DNA of 64,000 nucleotides from Actinomadura citrea. Lineage in GTDB: Bacteria; Actinomycetota; Actinomycetes; Streptosporangiales; Streptosporangiaceae. This document shows, piece by piece, positions 26,763 to 35,710 of this stretch (the stretch's first letter is position 1; every line of letters begins with the position of its first letter). The translations under genes were made by a program, and so were the position numbers. The notes under the pieces were generated by a model. It ran no database searches, was not told where the DNA came from, and saw only the letters and a program-made list of their open reading frames with translations. The DNA is taken from contig NZ_JACCBT010000001.1 in assembly GCF_013409045.1 (NCBI RefSeq), positions 1,984,001 to 2,048,000 on the forward strand, in the 5' to 3' direction.

Positions 26763-27734
26763 CTACCCGGGCGCCACGCTCGTCCACTCGGCCACGATCT
26801 CGGCGCCGCCGGGAGCCGTGACCTGTGCGCCGTCGGCCGACACGAAGTAGTCGGTGTCGGTGATCCGCGAGGTCTTCGGGTCGATGACCAGGTTCGCCTT
26901 CCGCCCCCCGCCGAAGGAGATCGACAGGCCCTGCCCGCCCTTGACGGGGCCGAGGTCCTCGACGTCGGGGTAGGAGGCGACCGCGCGGAAGGCGGCGGCG
27001 CGGACCTGCGGCGGCGCCGGCAGCTGGGAGAGCAGGGACAGCAGCCCCTCGAAGACGAGTCGCTCCTGCGCGGCCGCGTCGGGGCGCCCGGCGCTGGTCG
27101 TGACGTCGCTCTTCTTCACGGCGGCGACGATCCACGCCTTCAGCCCGCCCGGTGTGGTCGGCAGCCCCTGCAGCTGCGCGAGCGTCACGGCGGGCCCGCC
27201 CAGCCGGAACGGAGCGGGCCGGGTGAGCATGACCACCCTGCCCTGGGTCTTCCCTCCCTTCCACCAGACCCGGCCGTCGCGCCGGGTCCAGCTCTCCATG
27301 GTGGTGCGCGCACCGCCGTCGCGGTCGGTGTAGATCGTCTTGACGTGCCAGTACGTACCGGAACCCGCGGGCGCCTTCAACGCGGTGGTGGCGGCCACGA
27401 GCAGGACCTGCCGACCGGAGGGGGAGCCCGTGGCGGACGCGGACGGACTCTCCTTCGCCCCCTCGGCGCCCCCGGTGCCGGCGATCCCGACCACCACCGC
27501 GGCGGCCGCGGTGGCCGCGGCGATTCCCGCCGAGGCCAGGATGACGGGCCGCCGTCGTGCGGAACGGCGCGAGGCCTGCTCGGCCGGTCGAAGGTCCTGG
27601 TCGATCTCGCTCATCACGAACTCCCGGAGTCGTTGTTGACGGTCGCCCGGAAGGTCCCGCTCCACCGGAGCCGGCAGCAGCCGTGCCAGCTCCTCGTGTT
27701 CGTTCGAGTTCGGCTGGGTCGGGGTGGGGTTCAT
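26763..27734 (-). CDS. CU044_5270-type membrane protein coupled to an ECF sigma factor
   Basis: A 323-residue protein. About 60 cytoplasmic residues rich in charges (ELARLLPAPVERDLPGDRQQRLREF) precede one membrane segment (about 64-86). The outer domain has TYWHVKTIYTDRDGG and WWKGGKTQGRVVML, as in the CU044_5270 family of actinomycetes, which regularly follows ECF sigma genes. It may act as anti-sigma or sensor, which is inference. The ATG at 27734 has a GGAGAG site and overlaps the sigma stop by 4 bp. Confidence 0.82.
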   Translation of the reverse strand: MNPTPTQPNSNEHEELARLLPAPVERDLPGDRQQRLREFVMSEIDQDLRPAEQASRRSARRRPVILASAGIAAATAAAAVVVGIAGTGGAEGAKESPSASATGSPSGRQVLLVAATTALKAPAGSGTYWHVKTIYTDRDGGARTTMESWTRRDGRVWWKGGKTQGRVVMLTRPAPFRLGGPAVTLAQLQGLPTTPGGLKAWIVAAVKKSDVTTSAGRPDAAAQERLVFEGLLSLLSQLPAPPQVRAAAFRAVASYPDVEDLGPVKGGQGLSISFGGGRKANLVIDPKTSRITDTDYFVSADGAQVTAPGGAEIVAEWTSVAPG

Positions 27735-28360
27735 CGGGTTCTCTCCTGAGCGGACCGGACCGCGATCGCGCGGTCATCCTCTTCCTGTCCGTGGCCGGGA
27801 AGCGGTTCCCGGCGTTCTCCGGGCGGCCCCGCACTCGCGGTGGCGAGCCTTTCCAGCTTCTTGCGTGCGCGCGACAACCGGGAGCGCACGGTGCCGACCG
27901 GCACGCCGAGCGCTTCGGCGGCCTCGGCATAGCCGAGCCCGGACCAGACGCACAGCGCCAGCACCTCGCGCTCGGGCTTGCGCAGCGCCGCCAGGGCCGT
28001 GCGCATCAGGGCGAGCCGCTCGCGGTCGTCGATGCGGGACGTGACCTCGTCGGTGAAGTCCGGCACGACGTCGTTCCTCGGAAGCCGCGCCAGGGCGCCG
28101 TCATGGCGCCGGGCGGCGCGGCGCACGTTGCGGGCGACGTTGGTCGCGATGCCCAGCAGCCATGGACGCAGCGACCCCTCGACCTCGACGTCGACCCTCT
28201 CGCGCAGCCGCCATGACTCCAGGAAGGTCAGCGACACGACGTCTTCTGCGGTCGACCAGTTCCCCGTCAGGCGGAACGCGTGGTTGTACACCGAGCGCAC
28301 ATGTTCGTCGAACAGTTCTCTGAACGCATCCGGATCCCCGGAATGAACCCGGGCACGCAT
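27731..28360 (-). CDS. ECF-type RNA polymerase sigma factor
   Basis: A 209-residue sigma factor. Region 2 (about 8-75) contains FRLTGNWSTAEDVVSLTFLESW. Region 4 (about 110-165) contains EREVLALCVWSGLGYAEAAEALGVPVGTVRSRLSRARK. The tail after 170 is acidic and probably disordered. I chose the ATG at 28360 (MRARVHSGDPDAF), which follows GGAG and matches relatives; GTG 28372 and ATG 28366 are in frame just upstream. The stop overlaps the start of the membrane gene at 27734, so both are made together. Confidence 0.9.
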   Translation of the reverse strand: MRARVHSGDPDAFRELFDEHVRSVYNHAFRLTGNWSTAEDVVSLTFLESWRLRERVDVEVEGSLRPWLLGIATNVARNVRRAARRHDGALARLPRNDVVPDFTDEVTSRIDDRERLALMRTALAALRKPEREVLALCVWSGLGYAEAAEALGVPVGTVRSRLSRARKKLERLATASAGPPGERREPLPGHGQEEDDRAIAVRSAQERTR

Positions 28361-28432
28361 ACTCATCTCCACAGGAAGGACTGTTCGCCGGAGCGACCGG
28401 GTTCCCGTGAGCTACCTCACATGGCGGCCGGC

Positions 28433-28780
28433 TCATCCACTGACGATCACGGCCGTCGGGGTCACGATCGCAAGCGCCACTTGCCCGATGACCAGGACCG
28501 GGCGGATCCGCGAGGTCACCGTCCAGGGGGACCGGAGGAGCAGCGCGATGACGCCGGCGGCGCCGCTGCCCCAGAAGCACCACCAAGCGATGGGCAGGAG
28601 GACGTCGGAGGCCGGATCGCACTGCTCCCCGTAGGTGAGGCATCGGCCGTACTCCGGGGTCGCGAGCACGGCGATCCAGGCGAGCACGGTGACGGGAAGG
28701 AGCAGGGCGAGCGTGCTCGCCGCGGCCACTCGCCAGCCCGAGCGCTTCCGAGGGCCCGCAACGGTGTTCTCTGTGGTCAC
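28433..28780 (-). CDS. small membrane protein, unknown function
   Basis: A 115-residue protein with three hydrophobic segments: LALLLPVTVLAWIAVLA, LLPIAWWCFWGSGAAGVIALLL and PVLVIGQVALAIVTPTAVIV. A loop with two cysteines (GRCLTYGEQCDP) lies between the first two and would be outside. I do not recognise a family. The GTG at 28780 was preferred to the longer frame because the protein then begins shortly before the first helix. It lies 73 bp upstream of the sigma gene on the same strand. Confidence 0.6.
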   Translation of the reverse strand: MTTENTVAGPRKRSGWRVAAASTLALLLPVTVLAWIAVLATPEYGRCLTYGEQCDPASDVLLPIAWWCFWGSGAAGVIALLLRSPWTVTSRIRPVLVIGQVALAIVTPTAVIVSG

Positions 28781-28875
28781 GAGCCCAGTGAACAGTCTCC
28801 GGTCGCCTGATCGATCCGTGCCTCTACTCATGTTCGTACGCTGCGGTACTCAGACGGGACCCCGGCGACACCGGC

Positions 28876-29078
28876 TCAGGGACGGAGGACGCGGTAGCGC
28901 AGGTGCAGGACGGCCTGCGCGGGGTCCCCGGTCTCCGGCGTGGCCAACTGGCGGATCAGGCGCAGTTCGTGGTGGTCGGGCGGCAGGTGGTCGAACAGGC
29001 GGCGGCCCTGACCGAGCAGGACGGGGACGACGTGCAGTTCGAGCTCGTCCAGCTCCCCGGCCCGCAGCAGCGCCTGCG
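28876..29078 (-). pseudogene. DHFR/RibD-C-like gene remnant (C-terminal third only)
   Basis: The last about 67 residues of a dihydrofolate-reductase-like (RibD_C) protein remain: [20 protein letters not shown] and [11 protein letters not shown], ending HLRYRVLRP. The N-terminal two thirds, including the NADPH site, are missing. At about 29078 the similarity stops exactly where a cytochrome P450 fragment on the other strand begins. The gene is therefore truncated and not functional. Confidence 0.75.
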
Positions 29079-29344
29079 CGGCCAACCGCGACCCCCGCGT
29101 GTTCGCCGAGCCCGACCGGTTCGACCTGGGCCGCGACACCACGGCCAAGATCAGTTTCGGGTCGGGGCGGCACTACTGCATCGGCGCGCACCTGGCCCGG
29201 CTGGAGGCCCGGGTCGCGCTGGAGGAGCTCGCGGCCCGCACCGGCGGCTACGACATCGACGAGGCCGGGGCCCGGCGCGTCAACTCGCCGTACGCGCGCG
29301 GGTTCGCCGAGCTGCCGACAACGATCACCCGCGGGGCGGGATGA
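29078..29344 (+). pseudogene. cytochrome P450 remnant (heme-binding C-terminus)
   Basis: About 88 C-terminal residues of a P450 remain, from [19 protein letters not shown] through the heme-cysteine loop [17 protein letters not shown] to a normal stop. The roughly 300 N-terminal residues, with the oxygen-binding I helix, are absent. A GTG at 29099 gives an open frame of 81 codons, but it would not fold as a P450. The break coincides with the end of the DHFR-like remnant, pointing to one deletion/recombination event. Confidence 0.8.
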
Positions 29345-29426
29345 GGAGCGGCAGGCCGGGTCAGGGCTTGCGGGCGACGGCGCCGTAGGGCTGCCCGGCG
29401 CCGGACGCCACGGGAACGGCGGGCCC

Positions 29427-30620
29427 TCAGGCACCCTCGCGGTAGCGCGGGTTGGTGGCATGCCATTCGAAGCCGCCGCCCATCCAGGCCCGCAGCCCGC
29501 GCAGGAACCGCTGCAACTCGGGGGAGGGGACGCCCGCGAGCTCCCGGTGGCCGGCCTCGAAGTCGCGGACGAGGTCGTTGTGCAGGCGCACGGCGGTCTC
29601 GGTCGCCTCCTCCACCGAGCAGCCCTCGTCCGCGGCGATCAGCAGCACCAGGTTGCAGACCGGGTTCTCGTCGGCGGCGTCCTTGGCCACCGAGTGCAGG
29701 TCGTTGACGATCACGCTCGCCGTCCCGGCCCGGAAGGCGGCGCGGCGGACGCGCGGGTCGTAGTACAGCTGGGCCGGGACCTCGTAGCCGCCGAGGACGT
29801 CGATGAGCGTCATCGAGGTGTAGAAGCTGTCGTGCTGGCGCGCCGCCAGATACTCCCAGGCGGGCGGGTGCTCGCCCTTCTCGCGCCAGGCCGCGTAGGC
29901 CGTCCAGCTCACGAACATGGCGAAGGTGGAGTAGCAGATCCGCTGGACCTGCACGGGGGACGCGTGGCGCTTCAGGTGGTCGACCGCCGAGCCGAGCATC
30001 CGCAGGACGACGTCGCCCTGGAGGGCCTCGCTCAGCGGCGGGGTGAACTCGCCCGCGGGCGGGACGGGGTCCATCGCCGACATCACCAGCGTGAGGCGCT
30101 GCGGCAGCATCGCGGGCAGGGCGCCGAGGGCGGTGTCGTCGGCGTAGTAGTCGTCGGCCGCCCACCACCCGGCGTTCATCTGCGCGGCGACGAGCAGGGC
30201 GTCCGGGTCGTCGGTGTCGGGGTGGGCGAGGGTGACCAGCCGACCGAAGGCCGCCTTGCCGAGCGCGTCGAGCTCGTGGTCGTCGAACCCGCGGTCGCGC
30301 GCCCAGGAGGCCAGCCGGGCGTCGACCTCGGCGGCGAGGGCGTCGTCGGCGCGCTCGGGGAGCGGGCAGTAGAGCGGGGAGTGCGACCCGTCCCCCCAGG
30401 CGCGCTCGACGTAGCCGGGCCCCCCGCCGCCGACCGGCCGCGGATGCCTCCCGGCCAGGAGGTCGCCGTAGGACGGCTCCCGGCTGGGACGTGCCGCGGC
30501 GATCAGCGACGGCAGGGACACCGCCTCGGTCCCCACCCCGGACGGTCGCTCCGGCCGGGGTTCCGCGGACGAGCCGTACGGCGCGCGCCGGCCGCTGCAC
30601 CCGTGGTGCGTCGTTTCCAT
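29427..30620 (-). CDS. 2-methylisoborneol synthase (terpene cyclase)
   Basis: A 397-residue class I terpene synthase that cyclises 2-methylgeranyl diphosphate to the earthy odorant 2-methylisoborneol. Residues 1-about 65 are Pro/Gly/Arg-rich and probably disordered, as in known family members. DDYYADD (156-162) is the aspartate-rich metal motif. NDLHSVAKD (306-314) is the NSE-type second metal motif. The ATG at 30620 was chosen because the frame continues open through the upstream gene only as a shadow. It lies 50 bp downstream of the methyltransferase gene, in one operon. Confidence 0.92.
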   Translation of the reverse strand: METTHHGCSGRRAPYGSSAEPRPERPSGVGTEAVSLPSLIAAARPSREPSYGDLLAGRHPRPVGGGGPGYVERAWGDGSHSPLYCPLPERADDALAAEVDARLASWARDRGFDDHELDALGKAAFGRLVTLAHPDTDDPDALLVAAQMNAGWWAADDYYADDTALGALPAMLPQRLTLVMSAMDPVPPAGEFTPPLSEALQGDVVLRMLGSAVDHLKRHASPVQVQRICYSTFAMFVSWTAYAAWREKGEHPPAWEYLAARQHDSFYTSMTLIDVLGGYEVPAQLYYDPRVRRAAFRAGTASVIVNDLHSVAKDAADENPVCNLVLLIAADEGCSVEEATETAVRLHNDLVRDFEAGHRELAGVPSPELQRFLRGLRAWMGGGFEWHATNPRYREGA

Positions 30621-30670
30621 GGTCTGCTCACCTGCCTCCGCCCGAAGGCGACCGGTCCGGGTTGACGGGT

Positions 30671-31507
30671 TCAGATGCGGTCGGCGGCGATGAGCAGGTA
30701 CTGGAAGCTGCCGTCGCGGTACGCCTCCAGGAAGGCGCTCTCTATCCCCGTCGCGACCGACGACTTCTCGCGCAGCTCCCAGTACGGGATGGTGTCGGCG
30801 GTCAGGTCGACCACGGTGACGGGCACGAGCCGGTTGGCCGCCATCGCCCGGAAGTAGGCGCTGCGCGGGTGGATGTCGCACACGTAGTGGGCGTTGATGG
30901 TCGACACCGCCCGGGACGGCAGCCCGTACACGTCGTTGTAGCAGCCGGTGATGGTGACGTACCGGCCGCCGCGGGCCAGCAGCCGGGAGTGCGCCGCGAA
31001 CAGGTCGTCCAGGACGGTGTACATCGTCGACTCGTTGTTCCAGATCGCCTGGAACGCGCCCGCTTCGAACCCCGTGTCGAGCATGTTCTTGAAGTGGAAC
31101 CGGACCTTGTCGGACACGCCGCGCTGGGCGGCCTGCCCGTTGGCGAAGTCCACCTGGGCCTGGGAGATCGACACTCCGTCGACCCGGCAGCCGAAGGCGG
31201 CGTTGGCCATGATGCTGGAGCCGCCGCGGCCCGAGCCGGCGTCCATCAGCCGGTGGTCGGGCCGGACGTCGCCGAGGTGTTCGAGCAGGAACCGGGCCTG
31301 GGCGTTCTCCAGCCGGTGCAGCTCGGTGATGATCGCCTCTTCGCGGGCGTCCTCCGGGGTCTCCAGGACCGACCAGTCCACCTCGCCGATGCCGTAGTGG
31401 TGGTGGTAGATCCCCGAAACGTCGCCGAGGCGCAGGTTGACCGGGTTGCGCTCGGTGTTCCAGTAGGTGGCGACGTCGTGCTGGTAGACGCTGGCGATGG
31501 CCGTCAT
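30671..31507 (-). CDS. geranyl diphosphate 2-C-methyltransferase
   Basis: A 278-residue SAM-dependent methyltransferase that makes 2-methylgeranyl diphosphate, the substrate of the downstream cyclase. The SAM-binding motif is LMDAGSGRGGSS (87-98). Family-typical blocks include YWNTERNPVNLRLGD near the N-terminus, IWNNESTMYT and CDIHPRSAYFRAM. The ATG follows GGAGGAAA. It is the first gene of the two-gene 2-methylisoborneol operon. No cyclic-nucleotide-binding partner gene, often present in such operons, is seen on either side. Confidence 0.93.
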   Translation of the reverse strand: MTAIASVYQHDVATYWNTERNPVNLRLGDVSGIYHHHYGIGEVDWSVLETPEDAREEAIITELHRLENAQARFLLEHLGDVRPDHRLMDAGSGRGGSSIMANAAFGCRVDGVSISQAQVDFANGQAAQRGVSDKVRFHFKNMLDTGFEAGAFQAIWNNESTMYTVLDDLFAAHSRLLARGGRYVTITGCYNDVYGLPSRAVSTINAHYVCDIHPRSAYFRAMAANRLVPVTVVDLTADTIPYWELREKSSVATGIESAFLEAYRDGSFQYLLIAADRI

Positions 31508-31679
31508 GAACGCTTTCCTCCACGGGGACGGTGGTTTCGGATCACGGCTTGAAAGCTAATGGTGACCGTCCGTGTCCGAAAGGCCACCCTTCAGCACAGA
31601 AGGAAGACACCTCCGTTAGGGGAATGTGCCACCGCGGCCACTGCTGTCCGCCGGCGCCGCGCGACCGGCCGAGCCCGTG

Positions 31680-32333
31680 CTATCGGAGGAGGGCGCGCGG
31701 CTCGCGGTCCGGGCGATCCGGGCGGCGCGGCTTGGTGACCGCCAGGTAGAGCAGGACCATCCCGACGATCTGGGCGAGGTGGTAGACCGAGGTCGGGTCC
31801 AGCGCGACGCGGCGGGTGACGCTCGGGTCGATCGCCTTGGTCGCGGCCGCCGCGGCGCTGGCGACCAGCGCGACGATCACCGGGCCGGCCATCGGGTGGC
31901 GGTGCCATGCCGCCCAGCCCCAGAGCGCGAGGATGCACACCATCGTCAGGCTCTCGCAGGCGAGCAGGGCGCCGACCCCGGCGTGTCCGGTCACCGCGAG
32001 GACGGCGTAGGCGACGATCCCGATCGAGCGCAGCAGCCAGAACGTCCTGCCGTGGTGCGGGCCGAGCACCTCGGCGACGGTGGCCGCCAGCAGGTAGGAC
32101 ACCGCGACGACGACCATGCCGCTGATCACGGCCCAGCTCGGCCCCGACCACCGCTCCGAGTACGTGATCAGCCCGTGGTGGACGGATCCGGCGAGCGCCG
32201 CGATCCCGACCCACCAGAAGGCCGTGCGCCAGTGCCGATGCGGCGCCGGGGCCCGTCCCAGGCGCAGCGCGAGCACCACCACGACCAGCCCGAGCGCGAG
32301 GTCGCTCAGCGAGGGCGCGGGTTCGGCCAGCAT
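31680..32333 (-). CDS. integral membrane protein, unknown function
   Basis: A 217-residue protein with about seven hydrophobic segments. The first is DLALGLVVVVLALRL. A GSVHHGLITYSERW segment with paired histidines sits between helices 2 and 3 and faintly resembles membrane hydrolases of the ceramidase/haemolysin-III type; I would not assign that function. The ATG at 32333 has TAGCGT (32341-32346, minus) exactly seven bases upstream, a leaderless arrangement. It is divergent from rtcB, with about 100 bp between the start codons. Confidence 0.7.
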   Translation of the reverse strand: MLAEPAPSLSDLALGLVVVVLALRLGRAPAPHRHWRTAFWWVGIAALAGSVHHGLITYSERWSGPSWAVISGMVVVAVSYLLAATVAEVLGPHHGRTFWLLRSIGIVAYAVLAVTGHAGVGALLACESLTMVCILALWGWAAWHRHPMAGPVIVALVASAAAAATKAIDPSVTRRVALDPTSVYHLAQIVGMVLLYLAVTKPRRPDRPDREPRALLR

Positions 32334-32436
32334 GATTCGCACGCTACCCGCATGATGCCCGTGAACCCCCCGGCCCCCGACGCACCGGGGCGCATGAGGA
32401 CGCATGGGGGGCGGGGCCGGGGGTAACCCCCGCCTT

Positions 32437-33855
32437 GTGCACGCCGACCTGGTCGAGGACGGCCCCTACCGGTTCCGGATCGAGCCGACCGGCGCCATGC
32501 GCGTGCCCGGCGTGCTGTTCGCGTCGCGGGAGCTGCTGGCGCCCGCCGAGAACGCGATCGAGCAGGTCGCCCACGTCGCCGCGCTCCCGGGAGTGGTGGA
32601 GGCCTCGTACGCCATGCCCGACGTCCACCTGGGATACGGCTTCCCGATCGGCGGCGTGGCGGCGACCGATCCGCGCGAGGGCGGCGTGGTCTCGCCCGGC
32701 GGCGTCGGATTCGACATCTCGTGCGGCGTCCGGCTGCTGGCGGCGGACACCGACGCCTCCGGCCTCGCCCCCGCCCTGCGGGACCTGATGGACGGCCTCG
32801 ACCCCGTCATCCCGCGCGGCATGGGCAAGGGCGCGGTGTGGCATCTGCCGGGACGGCGGGACCTGACCGGCATCCTCACGGGGGGAGCGCGGTACGCGGT
32901 CGAGCAGGGCCACGGGAACGAGCGCGACCTGCGCCGCTGCGAGGACGCGGGAGCGGTCGCCGACGCCGACCCCGGCCAGGTGAGCGAGCGCGCGGTGGAG
33001 CGCGGCGCCCGGCAGGTCGGCAGCCTCGGCTCGGGCAACCACTTCCTGGAGGTGCAGCGGGTCGCCGAGGTCTACGACGCGGACGCGGCCGGGGCGTTCG
33101 GGCTGCGGCCGGGCCAGGTCTGCGTCATGATCCACTGCGGGTCGCGCGGGCTCGGCCACCAGATCTGCACCGACCACGTCCGGGCGATGGAGGCGGCGAT
33201 GCCGCGGCACGGCATCGAGGTCCCCGACCGGCAGCTCGCCTGCGCCCCGGTCGACTCCGCCGAGGGCCGCGCCTACCTGGGCGCGATGGCGGCGGCGGCC
33301 AACTACGGCCGCGCCAACCGCCAGCTGCTCACCGAGGCGGCGCGCCGGGTGTTCCGCCGGGTCGCGGGCGCCCGGCTCGACCTCGTCTACGACGTCTCGC
33401 ACAACCTGGCCAAGCTCGAAGAGCACGTGGTGGACGGCGAGCCGCGGCGGCTGTGCGTGCACCGCAAGGGGGCCACCCGCGCCCTGCCGCCCGGCCATCC
33501 CGATCTGCCGCCCGACCTGCGCGAGGCCGGGCAGCCCGTGCTGATCCCCGGGACGATGGGGACCTCGTCCTACGTCCTGACGGGCGTGCCGGGCGCGCCG
33601 GCGTTCTCGTCCACGTGCCACGGCGCCGGACGGGTGCAGAGCCGCCACCAGGCCGCACGCGGCGTCGGCGGCAGGCAGTTGCGGGCGGCGCTGGAGGAGC
33701 AGGGCATCGCCGTGCGGCCGTCGTCGTGGCGCGGCCTGGCCGAGGAGGCGCCGGACGCCTACAAGGACGTGTCCGCCGTGGTCGAGGCCGCCGAGGGCGC
33801 GGGACTCTGCCGGAAGGTCGCCCGCCTCGTCCCGCTGGGCGTCGTGAAGGGCTGA
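32437..33855 (+). CDS. rtcB: RtcB-family RNA ligase
   Basis: A 472-residue ligase that joins RNA 2',3'-cyclic phosphate or 3'-phosphate ends to 5'-OH ends using GTP and manganese. Conserved blocks are [28 protein letters not shown] (metal Cys), [42 protein letters not shown] and STCHGAGR, with the guanylylated His in the last. I chose GTG at 32437: TAACCC lies seven bases upstream (leaderless) and the N-terminus fits. An ATG at 32404 is in frame. The archease gene lies tail to tail 40 bp downstream, a functional pairing. Confidence 0.95.
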   Translation: MHADLVEDGPYRFRIEPTGAMRVPGVLFASRELLAPAENAIEQVAHVAALPGVVEASYAMPDVHLGYGFPIGGVAATDPREGGVVSPGGVGFDISCGVRLLAADTDASGLAPALRDLMDGLDPVIPRGMGKGAVWHLPGRRDLTGILTGGARYAVEQGHGNERDLRRCEDAGAVADADPGQVSERAVERGARQVGSLGSGNHFLEVQRVAEVYDADAAGAFGLRPGQVCVMIHCGSRGLGHQICTDHVRAMEAAMPRHGIEVPDRQLACAPVDSAEGRAYLGAMAAAANYGRANRQLLTEAARRVFRRVAGARLDLVYDVSHNLAKLEEHVVDGEPRRLCVHRKGATRALPPGHPDLPPDLREAGQPVLIPGTMGTSSYVLTGVPGAPAFSSTCHGAGRVQSRHQAARGVGGRQLRAALEEQGIAVRPSSWRGLAEEAPDAYKDVSAVVEAAEGAGLCRKVARLVPLGVVKG

Positions 33856-33895
33856 CCGGCCGGTCGCCCACGCCTTCCGCCCGGTGCGCCGCCGG

Positions 33896-34321
33896 TCACA
33901 CGTCGATCGTCACCGCGCAGGACCAGCCGCGGGCGTCGCGGCCGAACCGCAGTTCGTGCAGCGACACCGCCTTGGGCACGGCTCCCGTCCCCACCGCCTC
34001 CGCCGCGTCCCCGGTCGCGAGCCGGACGGTGAGCCCGCCGTCCGGCGCCCCCGTGATCTCGGCGTCCAGGACCAGGGCGCCGTCGGCGTCCAGGCGGTAG
34101 ACGACCTCGTCCAGGACGGCGACGAGCAGGTCCGCGTCCGGGCCCGGCGGCACGTCCACCCGGAGGATGTCGCCGGACGGGCGGACGCCGGAGACGTCGG
34201 CGAACGACTCCACGAGCCCGGCCACCGCCTCGGCGACGCAGCGTTCCCGCGTCGGGGCCCACGCCTCGATCCTCAGGTCGGCGGCGTGGGGGACGTCCCG
34301 GTGCCCGCTTGCGCGCGACAT
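33896..34321 (-). CDS. archease, RtcB-activating protein
   Basis: A 141-residue protein of the archease family. HAADLRIEAWAPTRERCVAEAVAGL is the typical start with the metal-binding His-Asp. LDEVVYRLDADGALVLDAEI and the C-terminal GWSCAVTIDV strand complete the fold. Archease helps RtcB be guanylylated and turn over repeatedly. The gene is convergent with rtcB, so the two are not on one transcript but are clearly partners. The start at 34321 gives eight residues before the conserved part. It is divergent from the 34501 protease gene. Confidence 0.88.
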   Translation of the reverse strand: MSRASGHRDVPHAADLRIEAWAPTRERCVAEAVAGLVESFADVSGVRPSGDILRVDVPPGPDADLLVAVLDEVVYRLDADGALVLDAEITGAPDGGLTVRLATGDAAEAVGTGAVPKAVSLHELRFGRDARGWSCAVTIDV

Positions 34322-34500
34322 GTCGGACGGCTACCCGGCTCCGATCATGAGAAACCGGCCGGGCCCCGCGCGGCCGGGCGCGCACCGGGCGCCTCCAAAG
34401 ATCAGCTGCGGCTCTGACCTGCGGCATGACGTCGCAAAATCGCGCGTGGCGCGGCGCCCGTCGCTCGGCGGGCGGGAACCGTCCCCTCTGGAGGTGGAGC

Positions 34501-35583
34501 GTGGACAGGAGCGCGAGGGCGAAGGCATGCGCGGCGGCGCTGGCGGGGGCGATGGTGCTCGCCGGGTGCAGTGGGAAGTCCGAGAACGCGGGGAACGCCG
34601 GGAACGCCGGGCCGGCGTCGGTGCAGACGTCGCCCCCGGTGTCCGGGGCCGGGTCGGACCTGCAGCAGCAGTACGTGAAGGTCGTGGACGCCGTCCTGCC
34701 GTCGGTGGTGAAGATCCAGACCGACCAGGGCGAGGGGTCGGGCGTCGTGTTCGACGCCCAGGGCGACATCGTCACCAACGCGCACGTGGTCGCGGGGGCG
34801 AAGAAGATCCAGGTCACCTCGTCCGGCGGCGGCTCCCCGCTGAACGCCTCGATGGTCGGCGCGTTCACCGCCGACGACCTGGCCGTCATCAAGGTCGGCG
34901 GCGGGTCGCTGAAACCGGCCTCGTGGGGCGAGTCGAGCAAGGCGCAGGTCGGGCAGATCGTTCTGGCGATGGGCAACCCGCTCGGCCTCGCCGGAAGCGT
35001 GACGAACGGGATCGTCTCCGCGCTGCACCGCACGGTGTCGACCAAGGGCGAGGGGGACTTCCAGGGCTCGACGATCGCCGACGCCATCCAGACGAGCGCG
35101 GACATCAACCCGGGCAACAGCGGCGGCGCCCTGGTCACGCTGGACGGGCAGGTGATCGGCATCCCCACCGCGGCGGCCTCCGACCCGCAGATCGGCGCCG
35201 CGGCGCCCGGCATCGGGTTCGCGACGCCGAGCGACACGGTCAAACGGATCGTCCCGCAGCTCATCGAGTCGGGGAAGGTGTCGAACTCCGGCCGGGCCGC
35301 GCTCGGCGTGGCGGTGCGCACGATCGTCGACCCGCAGACCGGCCGGCGGTCGGCGGTCGCCGTCGTGGAGGTGCAGAAGGGCGGCGGGGCCGCCAAGGCC
35401 GGGATCCAGAAGGGCGACCTGATCCTCTCGGTGAACGGCACCGCGACGCCCGACCAGACGGTGCTGACGACCGTCCTCACGGACCTCAGGCCCGGCGAAA
35501 CGGTGAAGGTCGAGATCCAGAAGCCGGACGGCTCGAAGAAGCAGGTCCAGGTGACGCTCGGCGAGCTGCCCGGAGGCGGTTGA
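34501..35583 (+). CDS. HtrA/DegP-like serine protease, predicted lipoprotein
   Basis: A 360-residue S1C protease. The N-terminus is a lipoprotein signal: basic start, hydrophobic ALAGAMVLAGC, with the lipobox Cys at about residue 23, so it should sit on the outer face of the membrane. The triad is visible as TNAHVV, DDLAVI and GNSGGAL. One PDZ domain follows (VEVQKGGGAAKAGIQKGD) with the usual GxTVKVEIQKPDG strand. A GGAGG site supports GTG at 34501; the frame is open further upstream. It is a second HtrA-type protease besides 57321. Confidence 0.9.
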   Translation: MDRSARAKACAAALAGAMVLAGCSGKSENAGNAGNAGPASVQTSPPVSGAGSDLQQQYVKVVDAVLPSVVKIQTDQGEGSGVVFDAQGDIVTNAHVVAGAKKIQVTSSGGGSPLNASMVGAFTADDLAVIKVGGGSLKPASWGESSKAQVGQIVLAMGNPLGLAGSVTNGIVSALHRTVSTKGEGDFQGSTIADAIQTSADINPGNSGGALVTLDGQVIGIPTAAASDPQIGAAAPGIGFATPSDTVKRIVPQLIESGKVSNSGRAALGVAVRTIVDPQTGRRSAVAVVEVQKGGGAAKAGIQKGDLILSVNGTATPDQTVLTTVLTDLRPGETVKVEIQKPDGSKKQVQVTLGELPGGG

Positions 35584-35639
35584 CCCGCCCGGACCACCGT
35601 CCGGCCCCACCGCCCGGCCCGGGCCGCAGGCCCCCACGG

Positions 35640-35680
35640 TTGACGGAAGCCTGTACGTGAGTACAGTGTACAAGCGTACA
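35640..35680 (+). promoter_or_regulatory. TetR-operon promoter overlapped by two tandem operators
   Basis: TTGACG (35640-35645) and TACAGT (35662-35667) are spaced 16 bp, a housekeeping-type promoter. Two inverted repeats TGTAC-N4-GTACA lie at 35652-35665 and 35667-35680, one base apart, covering the -10 box and probable start site. A further GTACA half site follows near 35696. This is the layout of an autorepressed TetR gene. Confidence 0.75.
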
Positions 35681-35710
35681 GGCAACTGAACATTCGTACA
35701 GGGGGTGGGA

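Noticed and set aside
29099-29344. 81-codon ORF as an intact small P450-like gene
   Set aside because: It has only the heme loop of a P450 and starts inside a conserved segment, so it was called a truncated remnant.
29427-31523. 698-codon frame suggesting a methyltransferase-cyclase fusion
   Set aside because: The N-terminal 300 codons are a frameshifted shadow of the methyltransferase gene. The cyclase has its own ATG at 30620 and the real methyltransferase uses another frame.
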